From Infirmifilum lucidum (GTDB taxonomy: Archaea; Thermoproteota; Thermoprotei; Thermofilales; Thermofilaceae): DNA of 64,000 bases. Both the position numbers and the translations under genes were made by a program. The stretch lies in contig NZ_CP062310.1 in NCBI RefSeq assembly GCF_014876775.1, forward strand, positions 558,001 to 622,000, read 5' to 3'. The notes under the pieces are model-generated. The model saw nothing but the letters and a program-made list of their open reading frames with translations, was not told the origin of the DNA and ran no database searches. Shown here piece by piece: positions 50,072 to 58,442 of this stretch (position 1 is its first letter; each line of letters starts with the position of its first letter).

Positions 50072-50947
50072 ATGGATCCTCTCACAATCTTTCTTGCATT
50101 CATAGCTCTCGTAATACTCGTAAGCATAATCGCAACGAGTATTAGAATAGTCCCAGAGTACCAGCGGATAGTAGTCTTGCGCCTAGGAAGAGTTGTGAAA
50201 GTAGCAGGTCCAGGCATAGTACTGCTGATACCCCTCATCGACAAGGGGGTAACTGTAGACCTGAGAGAACAGTACATAGAGGTGACCAAGCAGACCTGTA
50301 TAACCAAGGACAACGCGCCCGTCGACATTGACTTCCTGATATACTTCAGGGTGGTAGACCCCAAGAAGAGCGTAGTAGAAGTATCCGACTTCAGGGGGGC
50401 GGCAATCGGGATAGCAACGACGACGCTTAGAGCCGTAGTGGGAGACATCGACCTAGACCAGGTTCTCGCGAAGCGCGAGTACATAAACGAGGTTCTCAGG
50501 GAGAAACTAGACGAGGTCACGGCTAGGTGGGGTGTCAAGGTCACGGCAGTAGAAATTAGAGAAATTATCCCGCCAAGAGAGGTACAGGAGGCCATGATCA
50601 AGCAGATGAGCGCCGAGAGGAACAGGAGGGCTATGGTTACAGAGGCTGAGGGCAAGCGCGAGGCCGCCGTTAGAGTGGCCCAAGGCGAGAAGGAGGCCCT
50701 GATACTTAAGGCCGAGGGGGAGAAGCAGGCGGCGATACTGAGGGCCGAGGGCCAAGCGCTCGCCCTGAGGTATGTAGACGAGGAGGCCAGGAAGCTTGAC
50801 CCGAAGACCGTGCTGCTTCAGTACCTCGCAGCTCTGCAGTCAGTAGCATCAGCACCTTCCACAAAGATCGTATTACCGATGGAGGTTTTCAGGCTACTTA
50901 GCCCACTAAAGGAGTACCTTGAAGAGTACTCACGGGAAAAGGGGTAA
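50072..50947 (+). CDS. Stomatin/slipin (SPFH/Band 7) membrane protein
   Basis: A 291-residue SPFH protein. An N-terminal hydrophobic anchor (about 5-25) precedes the SPFH domain (IRIVPEYQRIVVLRLGRVV through TAVEIREIIPPREVQEAM). A long charged coiled coil (AERNRRAMVTEAEGKREAAV) and a short C-terminal hydrophobic piece STKIVLPMEVF, the site cut by NfeD proteases in Pyrococcus, follow. ATG 50072 is preferred over TTG 50063. Confidence 0.92.
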   Translation: MDPLTIFLAFIALVILVSIIATSIRIVPEYQRIVVLRLGRVVKVAGPGIVLLIPLIDKGVTVDLREQYIEVTKQTCITKDNAPVDIDFLIYFRVVDPKKSVVEVSDFRGAAIGIATTTLRAVVGDIDLDQVLAKREYINEVLREKLDEVTARWGVKVTAVEIREIIPPREVQEAMIKQMSAERNRRAMVTEAEGKREAAVRVAQGEKEALILKAEGEKQAAILRAEGQALALRYVDEEARKLDPKTVLLQYLAALQSVASAPSTKIVLPMEVFRLLSPLKEYLEEYSREKG

Positions 50948-50953
50948 GTAAAG

Positions 50954-51628
50954 TTACTCTTCTTTTACGATCTTACCAATAACTTCTCCCTCTACTCTTA
51001 CACCCCCTCTAACCTTCACCTTCTCCGCGTGCAGGGTACCTCTAATAATGACATTTTCTAGAATAACCTCCCGAGCGTGAATCTCCCGAGCATCCAACGC
51101 TGGAAGAGTTTTCCGTAATATAAGCCTGAGCAACATAGGCAGCGTGTAGCCCTTCACTTTAAGTAGATCAGCTTCTATCGCCTCAGCCTTAGAGTCTCCA
51201 GACAGTATAAATGTAACTTCTCGTCCAGACACCCTCCCCAGCGTCTTGAAGGCTCCATTTACCACTATACGCTTAGAGTTTATTTCGGACGCTATCAGGG
51301 AGCCAGAAAACTCTACGTCCTCTGCTTCTATAATGCCTTCGACTCTCATAGCACCAGCCGCGTGTAGAAGTACAGCTTTAAGCGAACCTTGAACCTTCAT
51401 AGCCCCGGAAACTCTAACCTCCCTGGCTGTAATACTGCCATTGAAAGTAGCCGACCCAGAGATTTTAATAAAATCAGCTTCGACATCGCCCTCGACTCTC
51501 CCTGCGCCGCTCACAATTACTTCGCGGTAACACCCACCACTCGCTACTCCCGCACCCCTGATTTTCAGCGACCCAGCCCTCCTTGAAGACTTCAACGCTG
51601 ACTCGTAGGCATCCAATAGGTAGCCCAT
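50954..51628 (-). CDS. Bactofilin-like polymer-forming protein
   Basis: A 224-residue protein of repeated short strands (GRVEGDVEADFIKISGSATF, GSITAREVRVSGAMKVQGSL, LHAAGAMRVEGIIEAEDVEF), the right-handed beta-helix of bactofilins/DUF583 proteins, which polymerise into filaments in bacteria. No membrane helix. The ATG follows directly on the stop of the small gene upstream. Last gene of the four-gene unit starting at 52426. A scaffolding role is an inference. Confidence 0.78.
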   Translation of the reverse strand: MGYLLDAYESALKSSRRAGSLKIRGAGVASGGCYREVIVSGAGRVEGDVEADFIKISGSATFNGSITAREVRVSGAMKVQGSLKAVLLHAAGAMRVEGIIEAEDVEFSGSLIASEINSKRIVVNGAFKTLGRVSGREVTFILSGDSKAEAIEADLLKVKGYTLPMLLRLILRKTLPALDAREIHAREVILENVIIRGTLHAEKVKVRGGVRVEGEVIGKIVKEE

Positions 51629-51763
51629 CTATGAGACACCTGCCTGCTTGAAAATAGCCTTTATCTCCTCTAGTAATGCCTTAACCTCTTTAAGCCTCTT
51701 CAATACCATCTCTTCAACTTCCTCATCGCTAAGCTCAACATACTTCAGCTTCCTCTCACTCAA
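51629..51763 (-). CDS. Small coiled-coil protein (44 residues)
   Basis: Frame starting at TTG 51763 (overlapping the TGA of the upstream gene) and ending at the TAG at 51629-51631, directly before the bactofilin-like ATG. It encodes 44 residues starting SERKLKYVELSDEEVEEM and ending in LLEEIKAIFKQAGVS, with leucine heptads consistent with one amphipathic helix. Exact packing between the two neighbours supports a real gene in the operon. No family recognised. Confidence 0.65.
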   Translation of the reverse strand: MSERKLKYVELSDEEVEEMVLKRLKEVKALLEEIKAIFKQAGVS

Positions 51764-52143
51764 ACCCCCATCCCCTCCTTTAGGATGTCCCTTATCTCTT
51801 CTAGTTGCTTCTTTATCTCGTCAAGCTCCTCAAGCATAGCTCTCTGCCTTGCACGATAAATAGCCAACTTCTCCTCCACTTCTCTAATTTTCAAGGCGTA
51901 TACCTTCTTGTCATGATTCTCACTCTCTGCAAGCGGTACCACTACAGTAAATACTAGGGCAAAGAAGCCGAGCGTAGCCCCCGCAACTATGCTGACAACA
52001 ACGATAATGCCTCCAAATAAGGGGTCAAGGGTCTTCGCCGAAACGCCCTCTATAACTTTAAGAGGTACATAAAGTGCTAGCAAGGCAACGAGGAGCAACG
52101 ATAGAGCTGGTGCTAAAACACTGCTAGCCTTCAAGCTCCTCAC
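51760..52143 (-). CDS. Two-helix membrane protein with coiled-coil tail
   Basis: A 127-residue protein with two hydrophobic segments (about 10-30 and 44-70) followed by a charged coiled coil (about 75-120, REVEEKLAIYRARQRAMLEELDEI). Its first 20 bp overlap the end of the HTH gene upstream and its stop overlaps the TTG of the small coiled-coil gene. Unknown function; possibly anchors the bactofilin-like polymer to the membrane through coiled-coil contacts (inference). Confidence 0.72.
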   Translation of the reverse strand: MRSLKASSVLAPALSLLLVALLALYVPLKVIEGVSAKTLDPLFGGIIVVVSIVAGATLGFFALVFTVVVPLAESENHDKKVYALKIREVEEKLAIYRARQRAMLEELDEIKKQLEEIRDILKEGMGV

Positions 52144-52426
52144 CCATTTTCTTCAGAGTTTCCGGCGAGACCTCAACTCTGAAGTCTGCAAGACTGTAAA
52201 CCTTCTTAGGTCTCGGGCCCGGGATCACCTCACTCCTCACCAGGCCAGCCTTCTCGAGGGCAGTAACGTGCAGGTGTGTCAGAGGGTAGGAGAGCCCCAG
52301 AATCTTCGACAATTCGTACGCATACCTAGGCCTCACGGCAATTAGCGCTAGCATCTTGAGGCGTACCGGGTTCGCTAGCACTTGTAACACCTCTGCGAGC
52401 TCTTCGACCCGGCTCTCCTTTTCCAT
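52124..52426 (-). CDS. ArsR-type winged-helix regulator
   Basis: A 100-residue HTH protein: EVLQVLANPVRLKMLALIAV, recognition region AYELSKILGLSYPLTHLHV, and wing KAGLVRSEVIPGPRPKKVYSL. It heads the operon with the membrane, small coiled-coil and bactofilin-like genes. Probable autoregulator of that unit (inference). AT-rich TTATATATAAATATA lies just upstream. Confidence 0.85.
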   Translation of the reverse strand: MEKESRVEELAEVLQVLANPVRLKMLALIAVRPRYAYELSKILGLSYPLTHLHVTALEKAGLVRSEVIPGPRPKKVYSLADFRVEVSPETLKKMGEELEG

Positions 52427-52468
52427 GCCATCAATTCTATAATAAGTAACTTATATATAAATATAGCT

Positions 52469-53272
52469 TTACATAAGGGGGTCTTCTCTCAGGCCAAGTG
52501 TTTCCAGAACAGATCGGTGGTCTGCACCCCCGTGAATCACCTCCATTAGAGCTCTTACTACGAGCCCTGGAGACTTGTGCTGGAATATATTCCTCCCTAT
52601 GGCGGCGCCCGCCGCGCCCGACCTCACAGCCTTCTCGACTTTCTCTAGAACCTCGGTCAGGGGGGCCTTTGACGCGCCCAGGACAACGACTGGTGCAGGG
52701 ACTTTACGCGCAACCTCTGAAAACTCTTCTACGTATACGGTCTTGACTATATCTGCCCCCAACTCTGCCGCTATTCTCGCGCCATAAGCAACGACACTGG
52801 AGTCCAATGACGTGAAGCCAGGGGGTTTGGGCACAACTTCGGCCATGACGGGCACGCCGAGGAATTCGGCTTCTTCCACGACGCGGGCTAGCTTCTCCCA
52901 CAGCGTAGACTCGTTCCTGGAACCAGGGTAGACCATGACGCTGACGGCGTCCGCTCCCACTCTCACTGCGCGCTCGACGCTCGAGATGAGCCTGTCGTCT
53001 GTCTCGTCAACACTCCGCACGGTTCCTGTGCCGTCAATACGAGCCACGATAAACGTGTCCGAGAGGATCTCCCAGTAGCGTTCTATCATGGCTGGAGTCA
53101 TCATGACGGCGTCCGGCGAGCCCTCGAGCACTCTCTCGAGTGTTACACGCATGTCCTCTATGCCTGCAATCGGCCCGTGCCTCCTGCCGTGGTCGAGTGC
53201 CACGATTAAAGCCCTCCCGTCCCTGAAGAGCTTCTTCAACCTCAGCTTCTTGCCGGAGCTCAAGGCTCCCAC
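52469..53272 (-). CDS. DhnA-type class I aldolase
   Basis: A TIM-barrel Schiff-base aldolase of 267 residues: IVALDHGRRHGP (N-terminal Asp/His), DAVSVMVYPGS, VMAEVVPKP, and the Lys of GADIVKTVYVE as the Schiff-base candidate; SGAAGAAIGRNIFQH is the phosphate-binding end. Archaeal members act as fructose-bisphosphate aldolase or in aminoshikimate-type synthesis. Here it shares a unit with a sugar epimerase-like protein, favouring sugar metabolism. It overlaps the cyclophilin-like gene by 13 bp. Confidence 0.85.
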   Translation of the reverse strand: MGALSSGKKLRLKKLFRDGRALIVALDHGRRHGPIAGIEDMRVTLERVLEGSPDAVMMTPAMIERYWEILSDTFIVARIDGTGTVRSVDETDDRLISSVERAVRVGADAVSVMVYPGSRNESTLWEKLARVVEEAEFLGVPVMAEVVPKPPGFTSLDSSVVAYGARIAAELGADIVKTVYVEEFSEVARKVPAPVVVLGASKAPLTEVLEKVEKAVRSGAAGAAIGRNIFQHKSPGLVVRALMEVIHGGADHRSVLETLGLREDPLM

Positions 53273-53643
53273 TCTACTCTGACCTTCTCGCCGCTCTTGA
53301 CGCGTTTCAAGCGCTCCAAATCTCCTACAATTCTACCAAACACGTTGACGGGGCTCGCAGGCCTTATCTCGCCGGGCTTGCTCACGGGCGTGGGCCCGAA
53401 GAAGAGGCATATAGCATTGCCTGGGGGCCAGTAGGCAACGTCGCCCCTGTCGACAACCTCAGAGCCCACTTCTTGGCCTACCTTCACCGGTGTGGAGAAG
53501 TATATTTCCTCGCCCCACAGGTTCACCCTGCTCTCGAAGGGGGTAGCCCTGATTATCGCGTCCACTGTCCTCTGGTTCCGCCCCGTGAGCTCCACTTCGA
53601 CGGCGCCTATGCTCTCGGGGAAGATTATCTTAAGCCTACCCAC
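53260..53643 (-). CDS. Cyclophilin-like (TM1367-type) protein
   Basis: A 127-residue protein of the cyclophilin-like fold group typified by Thermotoga TM1367: TVDAIIRATPFESRVNLWGEEIYF, then VDRGDVAYWPPGNAICLFFGPTP. Whether it has isomerase activity is not known. Overlaps its neighbours on both sides (1 bp with the epimerase and 13 bp with the aldolase), so it belongs to the same operon. Confidence 0.78.
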   Translation of the reverse strand: MGRLKIIFPESIGAVEVELTGRNQRTVDAIIRATPFESRVNLWGEEIYFSTPVKVGQEVGSEVVDRGDVAYWPPGNAICLFFGPTPVSKPGEIRPASPVNVFGRIVGDLERLKRVKSGEKVRVEWEP

Positions 53644-54566
53644 TATTGCACCACCCTAGCAAACGCCGTGTAGAGCACACCCTTAGCCGACTCCACGACT
53701 TCTCTCCAAAACTGTCCCTCCTCGGGCTTGACCTCGAATCCCACAGCACCGGAGTACTCGATCTCCGCCAGTACTTTAAGGAGGTCTGACACATCTTCAA
53801 CGCCGTTCACTGCACCGGGCCTGTAGAAGCCCGGGTGCCAGTCTACTAGCTTGCCGTCTGGCAGTTTCTTGGCGCAACCGATGTGGATGTGCGAGAGAAG
53901 GCCTTTCGCGAGCTTGAGGTCTGCCGGCTTTTCACCCAGCATAGGGGCGTGGCTGAGATCCCACAGTAGCCCTACGTTTTCGAAGCTCTGCCTTACCTCA
54001 CTAACAACTTCGACTGCTTCTCTAATGGGCCCTATGAGTTGTCTTTTGTCCCAGTCCCTGTCGAAGGTCTCTAAGATAACCTCAACGCCGAGCTTAGAGC
54101 CCAGGCCGGCCAGCTCCCTGAGGCTCTTAACTAGAGAGTCCTTCGCAGCCTCGCGGTTCCCGGATCCAGGGTCAGCCCCACTGGAGAACGCGACTCTCCT
54201 AACCCCTCTCGACGCGGCCGTCTTTATCGCCTGGGAGAGGGCTTCTACGGCCCTCCGCCTCTCGTCTTCATTGACTGATGAAGGGTTAAACCCCTGGGCG
54301 AGGGTCATGGGCTGGAGCCCCGCAGCGACTTCAAGCCCGCTACTCTTGAGAAGGGGCTCTACGGATCGCCAGGCTTCGTCACCCAGGAGGTTCAGCTCCA
54401 CCACGTCGAAGAAGGGGTCTTTGGCCAGCACCTCTACGGTCTCTCTGGCCGCTTGGGCATCATCCTTTATCAGGAGCGGGTTAGCCATAAAGGCTACAAT
54501 GCTAATCCTCCATGGAAAAGGTACAAGGTGAATGCTCTTCCCCGTCCTGATAGAAACTGCAAGCAT
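53643..54566 (-). CDS. Sugar phosphate isomerase/epimerase-like TIM barrel
   Basis: A 307-residue xylose-isomerase-like barrel. VEVILETFDRDWDKR (Glu), LLWDLSHAPMLG (Asp, His), IHIGCAKK (His) and VGFEVKPEEG (Glu) provide a divalent-metal site. Substrate unknown. First gene of the three-gene unit with the cyclophilin-like protein and DhnA-type aldolase. ATG 54566; an internal ATG (MANPLLIKDD) is a fallback start. Distinct from the IolO-like protein at 35204. Confidence 0.8.
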   Translation of the reverse strand: MLAVSIRTGKSIHLVPFPWRISIVAFMANPLLIKDDAQAARETVEVLAKDPFFDVVELNLLGDEAWRSVEPLLKSSGLEVAAGLQPMTLAQGFNPSSVNEDERRRAVEALSQAIKTAASRGVRRVAFSSGADPGSGNREAAKDSLVKSLRELAGLGSKLGVEVILETFDRDWDKRQLIGPIREAVEVVSEVRQSFENVGLLWDLSHAPMLGEKPADLKLAKGLLSHIHIGCAKKLPDGKLVDWHPGFYRPGAVNGVEDVSDLLKVLAEIEYSGAVGFEVKPEEGQFWREVVESAKGVLYTAFARVVQ

Positions 54567-54618
54567 ATAGCATGTTGATGCCCGCTACGAATAAAAGTTT
54601 TGCTTAGTATCGGGGATT

Positions 54619-55494
54619 GTGTTCGAAATACTCGCAGAGATATACATCCCCATAGCAATCGGTTTACTATTAGGAGCCTACTTGAAGCCGGGCGAGAGGG
54701 AGCTAGCGTTTTTCTCCAGGGTTGTGCTCTACGTCTTCCTGCCGGCGCTCCTCTTCCTTTCCACGTACAACAGGCTACTGAAGGTCTCAGAGCCGCGGCT
54801 CTTAAACCTCTCCGCCTTGAGCGCTCTGGGCGTACTCCTAACATTCGCGTTGACGAGGTCACTCCGCGAAGACAGGGAGATCGTCCTCACGTCCATGTAC
54901 GCCAATGCAGGCTATGTACCGGTAGGGATTGCACACGCGCTCTGGGGGGAGGAGGGCGTCTCTAGCGTTGGCTTCTATATACTGGGGAATAACTCGCTAT
55001 CGAACTCCATCGCGCCACTACTCTCCGGGAGGGGGAGGACTGCCCTCTCCCTAGTCAGGAGGATCCTGCTATTCCCCCCTGTTACAGCTGTAATCCTAGG
55101 CGCGTCCTCCGGCATAGCTAGACTACCCCTGCCCGATCCCGTCCTCCCAACTCTAAAATCGCTCTCCGATGCAGCTGCAACCGTTGCCCTGTTGCAACTA
55201 GGATTGGAGTTCGGACAACGCCCCGGGTTTGACGTGGAGGGGTTAAGGGCTTACTTGTACCGCTTAGCAATCGTGATTCCGCTCACTGTACTCTTCGTTA
55301 AGACAGGCCTTCTCGGCGGCGTAGACAGGGGGGTGGCTATACTAGAGAGCGTGATGCCCAGCGCTGTATCGTGCGTGCCGATATCGAGGGAGCTGGGCTT
55401 CGACTCGGGCCGCGTCGCCAGGATAGTCTTCACCTCTACGCTCGTCTCAACCCTAGTGGCGCTCCCCGCTGTGCTCTTCCTCCTGAAACCGTAA
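54619..55494 (+). CDS. AEC (auxin efflux carrier) family transporter
   Basis: A 291-residue membrane protein with about nine or ten hydrophobic segments. YIPIAIGLLLGAYLKP at the N-terminus, SMYANAGYVPVGIAHALWG and ESVMPSAVSCVPISRELGFD are the conserved AEC regions. Bacterial members move malonate, malate or other organic anions. GTG start at 54619, divergent from the epimerase-like gene. Confidence 0.82.
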   Translation: MFEILAEIYIPIAIGLLLGAYLKPGERELAFFSRVVLYVFLPALLFLSTYNRLLKVSEPRLLNLSALSALGVLLTFALTRSLREDREIVLTSMYANAGYVPVGIAHALWGEEGVSSVGFYILGNNSLSNSIAPLLSGRGRTALSLVRRILLFPPVTAVILGASSGIARLPLPDPVLPTLKSLSDAAATVALLQLGLEFGQRPGFDVEGLRAYLYRLAIVIPLTVLFVKTGLLGGVDRGVAILESVMPSAVSCVPISRELGFDSGRVARIVFTSTLVSTLVALPAVLFLLKP

Positions 55495-55547
55495 CCGCGC
55501 TACGTTTAGTTTATTTACAGGTACAACGAAAGAGGCTTCGTAATGAG

Positions 55548-56048
55548 ATGATTAGGTCTCTGGTACTGGTACTGGTCTCGGCCCTGCTCTTGACGGCTTC
55601 CCTGCTCACTGTACTCCAGGGGGCAAGGCAGAGCGTAGCTCTAGAAAAAGTGAAGCTCAATGAAACTACTCCTCATGTCCTCTCGACCAATAAGAAGCCT
55701 GCGAATGCTACGGCACCGAGGTACACGTCCAGGCCCCTCTATGAGGACGTGGGTATAGTGCTTCTCCCGGCACTACTGTGCGCGGGTATAGGTGCCCTCT
55801 ACTTCTCAACAGTCCTAGTAAGAGTCAAGTCCGGGAGGGGTAGCCTTGAGAGAAGCGCCCTAATGGTAAATCTCGCCGAGACAGCTTCTGCGCTGAGTCT
55901 AACCTTCTCATCTCTCTCTGCCGCCTACAGCGTTCTATACAGGAACCCCCTAGTGTCCATACTTTCCGTAGCAGCAGTAATCGTATCGGCGTATTTCTAC
56001 AGGGAGAGCAGACGCGCAAGAAGAACAATACTGGCCCTCCTAGGCTGA
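55548..56048 (+). CDS. Hypothetical membrane protein
   Basis: A 166-residue protein starting MIRSLVLVLVSALLLTASLL, an N-terminal helix, then a short loop with Asn-x-Thr sequons, a helix (about 70-92) and two near the C-terminus. ATG 55548 is preferred; the frame extends upstream to 55371 but that part lies inside the AEC gene. No family recognised. Likely co-transcribed with the carrier gene. Confidence 0.62.
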   Translation: MIRSLVLVLVSALLLTASLLTVLQGARQSVALEKVKLNETTPHVLSTNKKPANATAPRYTSRPLYEDVGIVLLPALLCAGIGALYFSTVLVRVKSGRGSLERSALMVNLAETASALSLTFSSLSAAYSVLYRNPLVSILSVAAVIVSAYFYRESRRARRTILALLG

Positions 56049-56054
56049 GGGCTT

Positions 56055-57023
56055 CTAGGACAGTTCCTCGTTGGCCAGGACAGCTACCCTGAATTGTTCA
56101 CCCCTAACAACATAACCTCTTAGGAAGACTTCGCAGTTCGAGGACATGCCTATGTTCCCTCGCGGATCGAGCGCTATGAGGCCTATAGTGTTCCTCTCCG
56201 AGAACAGCCTTGTAACCTCGTCGACAACTTCCCGAACTGCCTGAACAACGTCTAGGCCTGACTCGACTTTAAAGGCTACGCGCGCCGCCGCGAGGTACCT
56301 CGCTATTATCTCACCTATACCCGTCGCAGAGACGGCGACAACGCCGTTCTCGGCGTAGACACCAGCGCCCGGGAGCGGCGTGTCACCTACACGGCCAGGG
56401 AACTTGAGCCACAGGCCACCTGTGCTCGTGGCAGCGGCCAGGTTGCCCTCCCTGTCGAGAGCCACGGCCCCGACAGTGTCCGAGAAGAAGAGCCTGGCGA
56501 TCTCGAAGTTCTTACGCCAGAGGTCGTAGCTCGAACTCTTGAGCTTCTCAGAGAGCTCAAGGTACCGCTCCCTCAACTTCTCGGGTGGTGGCGGCTTCAC
56601 TTCAAAGCCTAGAATCTCGGCGAGCCTGTCGGCGCCGCTGCCGACTAGGAGTACGTGGTCTGTGCGCTCCATAACCTTCCTGGCTAGAGAGACAGCGTTC
56701 CACGTGTACTTCACCGACGCAACGGCTCCAAAGCTCAAGTCCCGCCCAAACATTATGCTCGCGTCTAGCTCCTGCTCCCCTAGTAGGTTCAGGGCGGCGC
56801 CCTTTCCGGCGTTGAAAACTCCTGAGTCCTCCATGGTCTTAACGGCCTCTTCGACAGCGTCCAGCGCGTTGCCAGATGCCAGTGCTCTCTCGCCGTTAGA
56901 CAGTGCTGTGCGTAAGGCCTCCTCAAGTTTATCGCGCTCCTCGAGGATAGAGGGCCTGAACCTCCCGGCTCCGCCGTGAATGACGAGTACTTCCCTCGTC
57001 ACAGCAGGGAAATGAGTGGCCAC
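56055..57023 (-). CDS. Isoaspartyl peptidase/L-asparaginase (Ntn hydrolase)
   Basis: A plant-type asparaginase of 322 residues that autocleaves to expose a catalytic threonine, here Thr183 in FFSDTVGAVALD. VIHGGAGRF (near 14-22), MEDSGVFNAGKGAALNLLG, and RVGDTPLPGAGVYAE are conserved. It removes isoaspartyl residues or hydrolyses asparagine. GTG start 57023. Divergent from tatA. Confidence 0.92.
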   Translation of the reverse strand: MATHFPAVTREVLVIHGGAGRFRPSILEERDKLEEALRTALSNGERALASGNALDAVEEAVKTMEDSGVFNAGKGAALNLLGEQELDASIMFGRDLSFGAVASVKYTWNAVSLARKVMERTDHVLLVGSGADRLAEILGFEVKPPPPEKLRERYLELSEKLKSSSYDLWRKNFEIARLFFSDTVGAVALDREGNLAAATSTGGLWLKFPGRVGDTPLPGAGVYAENGVVAVSATGIGEIIARYLAAARVAFKVESGLDVVQAVREVVDEVTRLFSERNTIGLIALDPRGNIGMSSNCEVFLRGYVVRGEQFRVAVLANEELS

Positions 57024-57071
57024 AGAAATATTTTTTTACCATGAGCTGTGCGTTGAAATTCTGGTGCAACG

Positions 57072-57413
57072 ATGTACCCTGTCGGAGGCCAGCCTGCACT
57101 ACCCCTGCAGTTCCAACTAGGCCCCACTGAGATCCTGCTCCTCATAATTATCGCGCTGATACTGTTCGGCCCAAAGAAGCTCCCCGAGCTCGCGAAGGCT
57201 GCGGGCGAAGCTGTCAGGATCTTCCGGGAGGAGAGCCAGAAGATTACTTCGTCCGTGGAGGAAGCGGCGGCTCCAAAGACGGCGGCGTCCACTATCTCTG
57301 ACGAGGATCTTAAGAAGCTTGCCGAGAAGCTGGGTGTTAAGACAGAGGGCAAGTCCAGGGAGGAGCTCGTAGAGGAGGTCATAAAGAGGGCAAAGGAGAA
57401 GGGGCTCATCTAG
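57072..57413 (+). CDS. tatA: TatA/B twin-arginine translocase subunit
   Basis: A 113-residue Tat pore component: one hydrophobic helix (about 18-34, TEILLLIIIALILFG) then FGPKKLPELAKAAGEAVRIFRE, the amphipathic-helix signature, and a Lys/Glu-rich tail with a helical KLGVKTEGKSREELVEEVIKR end. TatC is not in the window. Confidence 0.92.
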   Translation: MYPVGGQPALPLQFQLGPTEILLLIIIALILFGPKKLPELAKAAGEAVRIFREESQKITSSVEEAAAPKTAASTISDEDLKKLAEKLGVKTEGKSREELVEEVIKRAKEKGLI

Positions 57414-57469
57414 GGTATTTTAAACAATATCTACATTTTGTCTGCTAGCTACTCCATAGTAGAGCTGTC

Positions 57470-58438
57470 ATGGAGCTCTTGCTGCGAAAAAAGTCCAAAA
57501 AGCTCCTGCTGGACTATCTAGCCCAGTCGAGCCAGAGAGTTGGAGAGGAGATAGCGAGGGTGGAGCAACTCTACGAGGCCCTCGTGAAAAAGGGCGAGTC
57601 CAATGCCTTCCTAAAGGTGCTTGTCGACAAATTATCTTCAAGTATAGCCATCCCTGACCCTCCACTCCCGCCAGACTCTGAGAACCTGCCCCAGAAGCTC
57701 GAGGAATACGAGAAAGACCTTAAAGCCCTCGAAGAGACGCTTAGACAGACGCTCAACTTCCTCGAGAGAGTTGAGAAAATCATACCCGAGGCCGAGAAAG
57801 CCGCAGAGAGTGTTGATAGTTACATCAAGATCATAAGTCCACTGAACCCATCAATGGCCTCCGAGGCGGCTAAGAGTGTTGCTAGAGTGAGGAGGCTCCA
57901 GGAGGCGTTAATGAGATACCCCAGGCTACCTCTACTCGCCGACCTCGAAAAGGGGGTAGAAGATTTAGACAGAGTTGAAAAGGCGCTGAGGTCTGAGTAC
58001 GAGAAAGCACTGGGTTTTATTCTCCGAGAGCTCACGGCGACCCGTGAGATCACGAGAAGAGCTCTCGCAGTTGCTGTGTTACAAGAGAAAAGTCAGCTCG
58101 AGAGGGACATGGAAGACTTGAACAAGATGGAACAAGAACTAGTTGAACTGAAGGCAAAGCCCCAACCTATTGACACGCAGAGGTTCTACTCAGAGCTAGG
58201 GAGAATAAAGACCCGCGCAGGCGAAATACTGCAGAGGAGCCTTGCACACGGCGAGGCAAGAGTCTTCGAGGCTTTATTGTGGCTTGCCGCTTCAAGCGAA
58301 AGCAAAGTCATGGAGTTCTCTGACCTGGTAGACACGATAAGTAGGAGGGGCGGGGTCAGCACCAGCGAGACTCTATCAGCCCTCTACAAGCTCTCGAAGA
58401 GCGGTGCAGTGAAAGTAGTCGCGCGTGTACTCGGGTGA
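57470..58438 (+). CDS. Coiled-coil hypothetical protein with C-terminal winged helix
   Basis: Not recognised. A 322-residue mostly helical protein with extended coiled-coil stretches (about 90-125 and 200-225) and a C-terminal domain (about 255-322: ARVFEALLWLAASSESKVMEFSDLV, then TSETLSALYKLSKSGAVKV) that looks like a winged helix. Possibly a chromosome- or regulation-linked factor, but no function is claimed. Follows tatA by 56 bp. Confidence 0.7.
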   Translation: MELLLRKKSKKLLLDYLAQSSQRVGEEIARVEQLYEALVKKGESNAFLKVLVDKLSSSIAIPDPPLPPDSENLPQKLEEYEKDLKALEETLRQTLNFLERVEKIIPEAEKAAESVDSYIKIISPLNPSMASEAAKSVARVRRLQEALMRYPRLPLLADLEKGVEDLDRVEKALRSEYEKALGFILRELTATREITRRALAVAVLQEKSQLERDMEDLNKMEQELVELKAKPQPIDTQRFYSELGRIKTRAGEILQRSLAHGEARVFEALLWLAASSESKVMEFSDLVDTISRRGGVSTSETLSALYKLSKSGAVKVVARVLG

Positions 58439-58442
58439 TACT

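Noticed and set aside
55371-55547. N-terminal extension of the membrane protein at 55548
   Set aside because: Overlaps the AEC carrier coding region in another frame; the extension lacks a signal and the helix begins right at ATG 55548.
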